From Chryseobacterium oranimense (GTDB lineage: Bacteria; Bacteroidota; Bacteroidia; Flavobacteriales; Weeksellaceae): a stretch of DNA of 64,000 nt. The notes under the pieces were generated by a model that did not search any database, had not been told where the DNA came from, and saw only the letters and a list, made by a program, of their open reading frames with translations. Below, piece by piece: positions 57,319-64,000 of this stretch. The DNA lies in contig NZ_CP104203.1 in NCBI RefSeq assembly GCF_025244725.1, positions 124,001-188,000 of the forward strand. The letters are read 5' to 3'. A program made the translations under genes and the position numbers. Numbering within the stretch: the first letter of the stretch is position 1; every line of letters begins with the position of its first letter.

Positions 57319-58428
57319 ATGTTGACGAAAGAAAAGGTTCAAGATTTCCTTAAAGAGATAGAAGTAGATGATTTGGTGAGTAATTTTCAGATTATGGGCA
57401 ATGATGTTTATATTGACATGACAGCCCATTCACCGGCCATGCACGAAAAGAAAAAACTGGAGGCTGCCATGAAACAGGCTTTTGCCAGTGAGTTTGGTGA
57501 AGAAATCCAGCTAAAACTTAAAATTGTTTCTCCGGAGCCTAGCGAGATTCAGCAAAGCCAGATCAAAGGCAAGCAGATTCCGGGAATTCAGAATATTATT
57601 GCTATTGCTTCGGGAAAAGGAGGGGTAGGAAAATCTACTGTGGCTGCGAATATGGCTGTTACTTTAGCTAAAATGGGCTTCAAAGTAGGATTACTGGATG
57701 CCGATATCTACGGACCATCTGTTCCTACAATGCTCGATACAGAAGGTGAAAAGCCGATTTCTGTGGAAGTTAATGGAAAAAGCATGATGAAGCCTATAGA
57801 AAACTATGGGGTAAAAATGCTTTCTATAGGATATTTCTCAGGAGCCAATCAGGCTGTGGTGTGGAGAGGTCCTATGGCTTCAAAAGCTTTGAACCAGATG
57901 ATCAGAGATGCAGCATGGGGAGAGCTTGATTTCTTGTTGATCGACCTTCCTCCGGGAACCGGAGATATCCATTTATCTATTATCCAGGAAGTTCCGGTAA
58001 CAGGTGCTGTGATTGTAAGTACACCTCAGCATGTAGCGTTGGCAGACGTAAGAAAAGGGATTGCGATGTTCCAGATGGAAAGCATTAATATTCCTGTTCT
58101 TGGATTAATCGAAAATATGGCGTATTTTACACCGGCAGAACTTCCTGATAACAAATACTATATTTTTGGACAGCAAGGAGCTCAGTATCTTGCTGAAGAT
58201 CTGGGGATTCCGGTACTGGGAGAGATTCCGTTGATTCAGAGTATAAGAGAAGCCGGAGACGTGGGAAGACCTGCAGCGCTTCAGGAAGGCTCTAAAATTG
58301 CAGAAATCTATACCGAAACGGCAAGAAATATGGTAGAAAGCCTTGTGGAAAGAAACAAAAACCTTCCTCCTACAGAAGCGGTAAAGATTTCGACTATGGC
58401 AGGATGCTCGCCGAAAGCTAAAAAATAA
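57319..58428 (+). CDS. mrp: Mrp/ApbC-family iron-sulfur cluster carrier ATPase
   Basis: A 369-aa P-loop ATPase. An N-terminal MIP18/DUF59-like domain (residues 1-85) precedes the deviant Walker A ASGKGGVGKSTVAANMAV (residues about 98-115), DADIYGPSVPTML, LIDLPPGTGDIHLSIIQ and a C-terminal GCSPKAKK. The CxxC found in many Mrp proteins is missing, as only GLIENMAYFTP is seen where the CP(x)C motif would be, so cluster binding may differ. It loads Fe-S clusters onto client apoproteins. A NifU-like gene is 41 bp downstream. Confidence 0.94.
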   Translation: MLTKEKVQDFLKEIEVDDLVSNFQIMGNDVYIDMTAHSPAMHEKKKLEAAMKQAFASEFGEEIQLKLKIVSPEPSEIQQSQIKGKQIPGIQNIIAIASGKGGVGKSTVAANMAVTLAKMGFKVGLLDADIYGPSVPTMLDTEGEKPISVEVNGKSMMKPIENYGVKMLSIGYFSGANQAVVWRGPMASKALNQMIRDAAWGELDFLLIDLPPGTGDIHLSIIQEVPVTGAVIVSTPQHVALADVRKGIAMFQMESINIPVLGLIENMAYFTPAELPDNKYYIFGQQGAQYLAEDLGIPVLGEIPLIQSIREAGDVGRPAALQEGSKIAEIYTETARNMVESLVERNKNLPPTEAVKISTMAGCSPKAKK

Positions 58429-58469
58429 TTATTTTCAATTTGAAAAAACCGAATTGAACGAAGAAAAAT

Positions 58470-58718
58470 ATGGAAACAAATATAACACACGAAGATACAG
58501 TAACGAGAGTAATGGAAGCTCTGGAAAGCATCAGGCCGTTCCTGAACAAGGATGGGGGCGATATTGAGCTTATTGACGTGAAGGATAACCAGGTTTTTGT
58601 AAAGCTTCTGGGAAACTGCTCCGGGTGTTCGCTGAATTTTTCAACCCTGAAACTGGGCGTTGAAAATACAATCAAGCAACATGCGCCGGAGATTGAAAAA
58701 GTAATCAATGTAGAGTAA
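58470..58718 (+). CDS. NifU C-terminal-domain iron-sulfur scaffold protein
   Basis: An 82-aa Nfu-type protein. RPFLNKDGGDIELIDV and VFVKLLGNCSGCSLNFSTLK with the CxxC cluster ligands are diagnostic. It carries 4Fe-4S clusters and probably acts with the upstream Mrp. The small size matches the stand-alone Nfu domain. The unit closes with a terminator. Confidence 0.94.
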   Translation: METNITHEDTVTRVMEALESIRPFLNKDGGDIELIDVKDNQVFVKLLGNCSGCSLNFSTLKLGVENTIKQHAPEIEKVINVE

Positions 58719-58740
58719 AAAATTACACGAAATATTTTTT

Positions 58741-58768
58741 AAAGACAGGTTTTTTCAGCCTGTCTTTT
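58741..58768 (+). terminator. Terminator after the Fe-S genes
   Basis: AAAGACAGG (58741-58749) pairs with CCTGTCTTT (58759-58767), followed by T-rich sequence. Confidence 0.85.
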
Positions 58769-58835
58769 TTTGTTTTTATCAGGTGTTATTTTATTATTTA
58801 AACCTTGGTATCTGACTGTTTTATAACGTTTTTTA

Positions 58836-58867
58836 TTGGTTTTATTGATTATTTTTAGCTATATTTG
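58836..58867 (+). promoter_or_regulatory. Promoter of the NfeD-like/flotillin operon
   Basis: TTG at 58836-58838, a 21-bp spacer, TATATTTG at 58860-58867, and the ATG at 58883. Confidence 0.65.
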
Positions 58868-58882
58868 TGAAAAACGCATCTT

Positions 58883-59449
58883 ATGTTTGAATTTTTACAA
58901 AACCTGGAACCGCTTCATCAGGGGTTCTGGTATACAGCTATAGCAGCCAGCTTTATTTTCTTAATTCAAACGGTTCTTACTTTTACCGGAGGCAGTCACG
59001 GAGATGTTACACATGCTGATTTTAGCGGAGACAGCCATACCGACAGTCCATTTCAGTTATTTTCTTTCAGAAATCTCATTAATTTCCTTCTGGGATTCGG
59101 ATGGAGCGGGGTAGCGTTTTATAGCTCAATAGGAAACAAATTACTGCTGATCTTTGTAGCTGTGCTTATAGGGGCCGGATTTATATTTTTATTCTTTATC
59201 CTTATCCTCCAGATTCTTAAGCTTACAGAAGATAATACATTTAAACAGGAAAACCTCATCGGAAGAGCAGGAGAAGTTTATCTTACTATTCCTGCCAATA
59301 TGAGCGGTAAAGGGAAGATCACGATTTCTGTGAACGGAACCAGCCATGAACTTCCTGCGATGACGGAAGAAAAAGAAAATATTCCTTCCGGAGATTCAGT
59401 AAGGGTAACTTACATTTATGACAAAATCCTTGTCGTTTCAAAAATTTAA
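58883..59449 (+). CDS. NfeD/YuaF-like membrane protein
   Basis: A 188-aa protein with three membrane helices (GFWYTAIAASFIFLIQTVLTF, a second around LINFLLGFGWSGVAFY, and LLLIFVAVLIGAGFIFLFFI; each cut here) and a C-terminal OB-fold of about 65 residues (NLIGRAGEVYLTIPANMSGK, DSVRVTYIYDKILVVSKI). This is the architecture of YuaF/NfeD proteins, which are encoded next to flotillins and interact with them, as in Bacillus. The loop GDVTHADFSGDSHTDS is acidic. The flotillin gene starts 30 bp downstream. Confidence 0.87.
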   Translation: MFEFLQNLEPLHQGFWYTAIAASFIFLIQTVLTFTGGSHGDVTHADFSGDSHTDSPFQLFSFRNLINFLLGFGWSGVAFYSSIGNKLLLIFVAVLIGAGFIFLFFILILQILKLTEDNTFKQENLIGRAGEVYLTIPANMSGKGKITISVNGTSHELPAMTEEKENIPSGDSVRVTYIYDKILVVSKI

Positions 59450-59479
59450 TCATTATCAACCATTTTATAAAAACTATTT

Positions 59480-61057
59480 ATGGCAATACCAGGAACTCTT
59501 ATTCTTACATTAGTTATTGTACTCGTATTATTCGTCACGTTTTTAGCCCTTATTTCGAGGTATAAAAGATGTCCGTCGGATAAAATTTTGGTTATTTACG
59601 GGAAAACCGGAGGCAGTTCTGCAAAATGTATTCACGGTGGTGGTGCATTTGTATGGCCTGTAATTCAGGATTATGCTTATCTTGACCTTAAACCCATCTC
59701 TATTGAGGCCAATCTTACCAATGCCTTATCCAGACAGAATATCCGTGTAGATGTACCTTGTAGATTTACCATCGCTATTTCTACAGAGCCGGATTCTATG
59801 GGAAATGCTGCTGAAAGGTTATTAGGATTGTCACAGGAGCAGATCCAGGAACTTTCCAAAGATATTCTTTTCGGACAGCTGCGTTTGGTTATTGCCACCA
59901 TGACGATTGAAGAGATCAATTCAGACAGGGATAAATTTTTAGATAATATTTCTAAAAATGTAGATACTGAATTAAAGAAAATCGGTTTAAAGCTGATCAA
60001 CGTAAACGTTACCGATATCAGAGACGAATCAGGATATATTGAAGCTTTAGGTAAAGAAGCTGCTGCAAAAGCGATCAATGAAGCGATCATCAGTGTAGCA
60101 GAGCAGACCAAGATCGGGGAAACCGGGAAAGCTGTTGCCGACAGGGAAAAAGATACTCAGATCGCGGAAACACAAAGAGACAGGGATGTAAAGATTGCCA
60201 TTACAAGAAAAGATAAAGAAGTAAGCATTGCCGCAGCCTTAAAAGATGAATCGATTGGTAAGGCAGAAGCTGAAAAAGAATCCAGAATTGCCACTTCACT
60301 GGCCAATTCCATCGCCGTAAAAGGAGAAAACGAAGCAAAAATTACTATTGCCAACTCCGATGCTGAAAGAAGGGAAAAAGAAGCTGAAGCATTAAGAATT
60401 GCAACGGCCGCAGAAAAAGTACAGGCTGCAAAGTCTTTGGAAGAATCCTATCTGGCCGAGCAAAAAGCAGAAGCAGCAAGAGCGGAAAGAGAACGTGCTA
60501 CGCAGCAAGCCAACGTTGTGGTACACGCAGAAATTGCAAAACAAAAAGCTATTATTGATGCTCAGGCTGAAGCCGAAAAAATAAGACTCCAGGCAAAAGG
60601 GGAAGCAGACGCCATCTTCGCAAAAATGGAAGCTGAAGCAAAAGGTCTTTACGAAATCCTGACCAAGCAGGCTGAAGGTTACGATAAAGTGGTACAGGCT
60701 GCGGGAGGTGATACCAACAGTGCCTTCCAGTTACTGTTAATTGAAAAGCTTCCTGAATTGGTTAAAACCCAGGTTGAGGCAGTTAAAAATATTAAGATCG
60801 ACAAAGTGACGGTTTGGGACAGCGGAAACGGACAGGACGGAAATAGTTCTACGGCTAACTTCGTTTCCGGAATGATGAAAACAGTTCCGCCTTTAAATGA
60901 CCTGTTTAATATGGCTGGTTTAAATTTACCGGACTATTTAAAAGGAAAACCGGATGAGGTTAAAAAAGAAATTATTACGGTTCCGGAGAAAAAGGAGAAG
61001 AAGAATTTTGATGATATGAATCCGGAAAAACCGGAAACTGAGGCTCCTAAAGCTTAA
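59480..61057 (+). CDS. Flotillin-family protein (FloT/YuaG-like)
   Basis: A 525-aa protein: an N-terminal membrane hairpin or helix (LILTLVIVLVLFVTFLALIS), a PHB/SPFH domain (residues about 40-200, with GGAFVWPVIQDYAYLDLKP and SRQNIRVDVPCRFTIAIS), and a long Ala/Glu/Lys-rich coiled coil (residues 200-400, AEAEKIRLQAKGEADAIF). The flotillin C-terminal domain follows (QAAGGDTNSAFQLLLIEKLPEL), then a Lys/Glu/Pro-rich tail. Flotillins organise membrane microdomains. It is co-transcribed with the NfeD-like partner upstream. Confidence 0.94.
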   Translation: MAIPGTLILTLVIVLVLFVTFLALISRYKRCPSDKILVIYGKTGGSSAKCIHGGGAFVWPVIQDYAYLDLKPISIEANLTNALSRQNIRVDVPCRFTIAISTEPDSMGNAAERLLGLSQEQIQELSKDILFGQLRLVIATMTIEEINSDRDKFLDNISKNVDTELKKIGLKLINVNVTDIRDESGYIEALGKEAAAKAINEAIISVAEQTKIGETGKAVADREKDTQIAETQRDRDVKIAITRKDKEVSIAAALKDESIGKAEAEKESRIATSLANSIAVKGENEAKITIANSDAERREKEAEALRIATAAEKVQAAKSLEESYLAEQKAEAARAERERATQQANVVVHAEIAKQKAIIDAQAEAEKIRLQAKGEADAIFAKMEAEAKGLYEILTKQAEGYDKVVQAAGGDTNSAFQLLLIEKLPELVKTQVEAVKNIKIDKVTVWDSGNGQDGNSSTANFVSGMMKTVPPLNDLFNMAGLNLPDYLKGKPDEVKKEIITVPEKKEKKNFDDMNPEKPETEAPKA

Positions 61058-61070
61058 TATCAATATATTT

Positions 61071-61115
61071 AATACTCGGGCGGAAAGCAAAGCTTTCCGC
61101 CCGAGTATTTTATTT
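61071..61115 (+). terminator. Terminator after the flotillin gene
   Basis: An 18-bp perfect GC-rich stem (61071-61088 with 61092-61109), 3-nt loop, then TTATTTT. Confidence 0.92.
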
Positions 61116-61142
61116 TAAGTATTAGCAAATTTTTCGAGAAAT

Positions 61143-61168
61143 AAAAAGCCCCGGTAATATTCCGGGGC
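61143..61168 (-). terminator. Terminator of the T9SS large secreted protein gene
   Basis: GCCCCGG (61148-61154) with CCGGGGC (61162-61168); on the minus strand TTTTTATTTC follows. Confidence 0.82.
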
Positions 61169-61194
61169 AATTTTAATCAACTAAATAATTTATT

Positions 61195-64000
61195 CTACTT
61201 TACAATGACTCTTTTAATAGTACCTTCTGAAGTTTTAATTAAATAAACTCCTGCAGCAAGTCTGGAAGTATCTACAGTTAAAGCATTTTTCTCTTTTCCG
61301 AGCACTTTTCCTGACATATCATAAAGTTCATAGTCCTGAACCCTGTTAAAGTAAAGCGTATTTCCTTTAGTTACAGGATTAGGAAAAACATTGAATGTAG
61401 CTTTTTCTGTTTTTATTTCACCGGTTCCTAATGTTATCGGAGAATTGACTTCGTAAATGGAAAGTGTTCCGCTGATCTCATTGGCAACAATCACATAACC
61501 TTTTCCTGTGGTAGTGTTTCCCGGAGCGATATATGTGATGCCCTCAGGTCCATTGTCGCCACCATAAGCAGAGGTAGAACGCGAATGCTTATAATCCGTG
61601 AATGTAGGATTATTGGGATCTGTAATATTGTAAACCATCACGCCACCTGTTCTTTCCAGTGTAATGAAAGCATAAGTTTGTCCGCTAATGGAGGCTAAGG
61701 CAACTCCTTCGGGTTCAGGGCCTTTGGCTCGGCTTCTGTTTTTAGCTCCGTTGCTTTCATTATCTGCATTAAAAATAAGAGGATGTTTGGCTGCGATATA
61801 TCTTTCAAAACGGTCACCGCTGTCGTAAACCAATTGTTTGGTGTCGGCATTGAAAATTGAGAAGGAGCGTGCTCCCAACGCTGAAATTTCTTCAAAATCC
61901 GAATCCGCATCCGTATTTCCGGTCGCACTGGAAACCCTGAACCTGCCTAAATTATAAGAAGCTTTTAAAACAGATGCCTGAGGAAATAAAACCGGATCCA
62001 GGGTATAGGTATTTGCACCTACCGTTGTTCTTTCGCTGTATCCTGAAAGATCCTTCTCGTCTCCTTCATTGGCTGTTACAATATAATTGGTATTCCCTAT
62101 TTTGTAATTCTGAACCGCATCAGGAATGTAATAGGCTTTTACAGGCCAGTTCGCAATTACTACTTCACCATTATTGTCTGAAGCGTCAAAACCGTTACCC
62201 GGAAGGCTCATATCCTTTTTACCCAAGCCCCAGATTCCTGTAATTGCTTTGGTGGCTAAATTGATTTCAGCTATGGCGTTATTTTCCTGAAGTGTTATCC
62301 ATGCTTTCTGACTGTCTGAGCTTACTGTAATATATTCAGGTTCCAGATCCTGGGAAAGTGTATTATTTGTTCTTACTTTTCTCAGTCCTGTTGCAGTTAA
62401 AGCAGCGACCTGAGAATCAAAGCTGTTAAAGTTTAGGGTAGTTACATTATTTTGAGTAAGATTTCCGATACCTCCTGAAATATCAATAATACTGATTGTG
62501 CCTTCCGGATCTACAGTGTAGGCATCATTCGGTTCACCTTCATTGGCGGTGATTACTTTCGTCCCGTCAGGACTGAAAGTGATCATGTCCGGAAGAGCGC
62601 CCACGGTAACCTGTTTCAGGAAATTCCCGTTGATATCAAAGAAGACTACAGAGCCGTTCTGCTGCGGATTTGCATTAGGAGAAGCAGTAGCAATGATCCC
62701 ATTTTTAACAGCAATACTTGTAATTCCCCCGTAAGGAGCCATATTCACTGTTTGAGTCACAGACAGCAAACTAGGATTACTGAAATCAATGATGTCAAAA
62801 ACATCCGTGACAGAACTGATGGTAAATAACTTCTGGGTGGCTGGATCATGGACCACAATTTCTGTAGAGCTATTGTTGTTTCCGGAAGGATCGAAACTTC
62901 CGAGGTAATTTAGCTGGATCTGTCCGGAAGGAACCGGAACAGGTTTATCATTATCTACAATGTAAATGGTTGCTGTATTGTCCCCGGAAATTATTGCACC
63001 TGCAGGATTTTCCAGGCTTACTACGAAATATTCTGCCTGCTGTTCTTCCAGCGTATCATCAAGGATCGGAATATTGATAGTATAGCTTGTTGTAGACGGT
63101 GTAATATTAATTGTCTGGTTGGCTAATGTAAAATCATTGCTGTCGGCAGTACTGAACGGAGCAGGTTTTACCACAAGGTTTACACTGGCTGCCGAAGGAT
63201 TGGCAACATTGATTTTGAAAGCCAGACTTCCTGCATTTTCATCAACCTTAATGAAATTTTTATCCAGGGAAACTGTTGTCCCGGCTGTAGTAAAGGTGCT
63301 CGACGTAATGGCTGTTACGGCATTATCATTCAGATCTTCTACCAAATCGGGTTTAAGAGAAAGATAATACGTTTGCCCGGGAATAAGTGCCGTTGAAGGA
63401 ATTACAGTGATCTTGTTATTACTGAACGTTGTTGTGAAGGGAACTTGAGTACCTGAAGCATTTCCTGTACGGAATTCTACAAGGCTTTGTGCATTAGAAT
63501 CGGTGATCGCGGAATTATCCGTAAGTCTTACATTTTCGTTAAAAGAAATTGAAGGATTTACGGAGGTAGAAGCATTATTTGTGTTATGAGTGGGGAAATA
63601 GGCTGTTGTTGGAGGACTGGTGTCTGCTGTTGCGGTAGTGATGCCCTCTACTGTAAAATTGTCGAAACGGTTATTTCCTCCCGTTCCGCCTCCTGTTGCA
63701 GAAAACTCTACTTTTAATTTAAAATTCGGATTGTTGGAAACTCCTGAAACAGCAGAAAAATCAAAGGTAATCAGTTGAGGGTTGGCATCCTGGGGACTGA
63801 CAGTCTGATAGGGAATAAAAGTAGCTCCGTCCGTTGAATAGGACCATGTCTGGGTTCCCGCACCTTGTGCCGATCTTCTTGTGGTAAATTTTACAATAGG
63901 ATTATTAAATCCAGTCGTAGGAAGATTAAACTGTAATGCTCCCCCGATTGGATTGTTGAATCTTAAATGAGTTCCGGACGGATCATTGTTTCTGGCATTA
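61195..64000 (-). CDS. Large T9SS-secreted protein: Ig-like, Calx-beta and choice-of-anchor I domains (5' end outside window)
   Basis: The frame is open from the stop at 61195 to the right edge, giving 934 visible residues, so the gene extends beyond 64000 and the TTG at 63345 is not its start. The N-terminal visible part has a jelly-roll-like domain (FDFSAVSGVSNNPNFKLKVE, RFDNFTVEG), an SbsA-type Ig-like domain (PSTALIPGQTYYLSLKPDLV), then a Calx-beta (IKVDENAGSLAFKINVAN, YFVVSLENPAGAI), then a choice-of-anchor I beta-propeller-like region (IQLNYLGSFDPSG, ITFSPDGTKVITANEGEPND, PEPEGVALASISGQ). A type A sorting domain ends it (FNVFPNPVTKGNTLYF, LAAGVYLIKTSEG). Probably an extracellular enzyme or adhesin. 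Confidence 0.9.
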   Translation of the reverse strand, partial: NARNNDPSGTHLRFNNPIGGALQFNLPTTGFNNPIVKFTTRRSAQGAGTQTWSYSTDGATFIPYQTVSPQDANPQLITFDFSAVSGVSNNPNFKLKVEFSATGGGTGGNNRFDNFTVEGITTATADTSPPTTAYFPTHNTNNASTSVNPSISFNENVRLTDNSAITDSNAQSLVEFRTGNASGTQVPFTTTFSNNKITVIPSTALIPGQTYYLSLKPDLVEDLNDNAVTAITSSTFTTAGTTVSLDKNFIKVDENAGSLAFKINVANPSAASVNLVVKPAPFSTADSNDFTLANQTINITPSTTSYTINIPILDDTLEEQQAEYFVVSLENPAGAIISGDNTATIYIVDNDKPVPVPSGQIQLNYLGSFDPSGNNNSSTEIVVHDPATQKLFTISSVTDVFDIIDFSNPSLLSVTQTVNMAPYGGITSIAVKNGIIATASPNANPQQNGSVVFFDINGNFLKQVTVGALPDMITFSPDGTKVITANEGEPNDAYTVDPEGTISIIDISGGIGNLTQNNVTTLNFNSFDSQVAALTATGLRKVRTNNTLSQDLEPEYITVSSDSQKAWITLQENNAIAEINLATKAITGIWGLGKKDMSLPGNGFDASDNNGEVVIANWPVKAYYIPDAVQNYKIGNTNYIVTANEGDEKDLSGYSERTTVGANTYTLDPVLFPQASVLKASYNLGRFRVSSATGNTDADSDFEEISALGARSFSIFNADTKQLVYDSGDRFERYIAAKHPLIFNADNESNGAKNRSRAKGPEPEGVALASISGQTYAFITLERTGGVMVYNITDPNNPTFTDYKHSRSTSAYGGDNGPEGITYIAPGNTTTGKGYVIVANEISGTLSIYEVNSPITLGTGEIKTEKATFNVFPNPVTKGNTLYFNRVQDYELYDMSGKVLGKEKNALTVDTSRLAAGVYLIKTSEGTIKRVIVK

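Noticed and set aside
63343-63345. TTG start of a 716-aa protein
   Set aside because: The frame remains open for a further 218 codons to the window edge, with sensible Ig-like and jelly-roll sequence, so it is internal.

Overview
The window reads as a chromosomal segment of a Flavobacteriia bacterium, most likely Chryseobacterium or a close Weeksellaceae relative. The evidence is the low GC content, promoters of the Bacteroidetes type (TTG ... TAnnTTTG) instead of -35/-10 boxes, near absence of Shine-Dalgarno sequences, the T9SS regulator PorX with T9SS sorting-domain cargo, a fused LpxC/FabZ, and a small peptide with the Chryseobacterium-type leader ending in NINGG. I see no rRNA, tRNA, IS element, prophage or CRISPR array.

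Layout. 1-5586: the distal end of an O-antigen or capsule locus (Wzy-like polymerase, UDP-sugar 2-epimerase, glycosyltransferase, NAD-dependent epimerase, lipid-carrier sugar-phosphate transferase, rfbC), closed by a strong terminator. 5681-9684: rimO, two tandem secreted proteins of unknown role and an RlpA-like protein, separated by AT-rich spacers. 9748-14246 (minus): xth, a YciI-like gene, porX and an S41 peptidase. 14423-22181: an HD hydrolase, then the lipid A genes lpxD-lpxC/fabZ-lpxA, efp, a second lpxD-like gene, sucD and an outer membrane barrel. 22297-27548: an ABC exporter, a protein that is only signal peptide plus T9SS domain, hemB, and a minus-strand pair made of a 242-aa unknown and a double-glycine-leader peptide. 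27878-33994: lptB with an unusual C-terminal extension, an MsbA-like ABC exporter, and a regulator/stress group (AhpD-like, Crp, WYL, DinB).

34180-46225: a lipoprotein, cobalamin adenosyltransferase, a frameshifted TPR gene, thiamine pyrophosphokinase, a lipoprotein phosphatase, arginine decarboxylase and agmatinase (a putrescine route), and an alkylation-repair pair (AraC-Ogt and AlkB) around an unknown tail-anchored protein. 46433-58718: a CocE/NonD hydrolase, two BON proteins, a dicarboxylate/glutamate symporter, a GH92 mannosidase, a TonB-type receptor, and the Fe-S factors Mrp and NifU-like. 58883-64000: an NfeD-like/flotillin pair, then a large T9SS-secreted protein that runs off the right edge.

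The most distinctive non-coding signal is a set of dispersed intergenic repeats. One is a roughly 64-bp element carrying the palindrome AACGGGCTTTAGCCCGTT, present in five copies in both orientations. A second family has a 9-bp period (ATCTGCnnn or CAGATTTCA), a third contains CTGAGCGnAGT, and a fourth is a GGTGGCTGAGG hairpin pair. They cluster together in a few intergenic islands. Other points of interest are the T11 frameshift in the TPR gene between duplicated gene junctions, promoters that abut start codons (lpxD, lptB), the lptB extension, and the unknown protein beside the double-glycine peptide.
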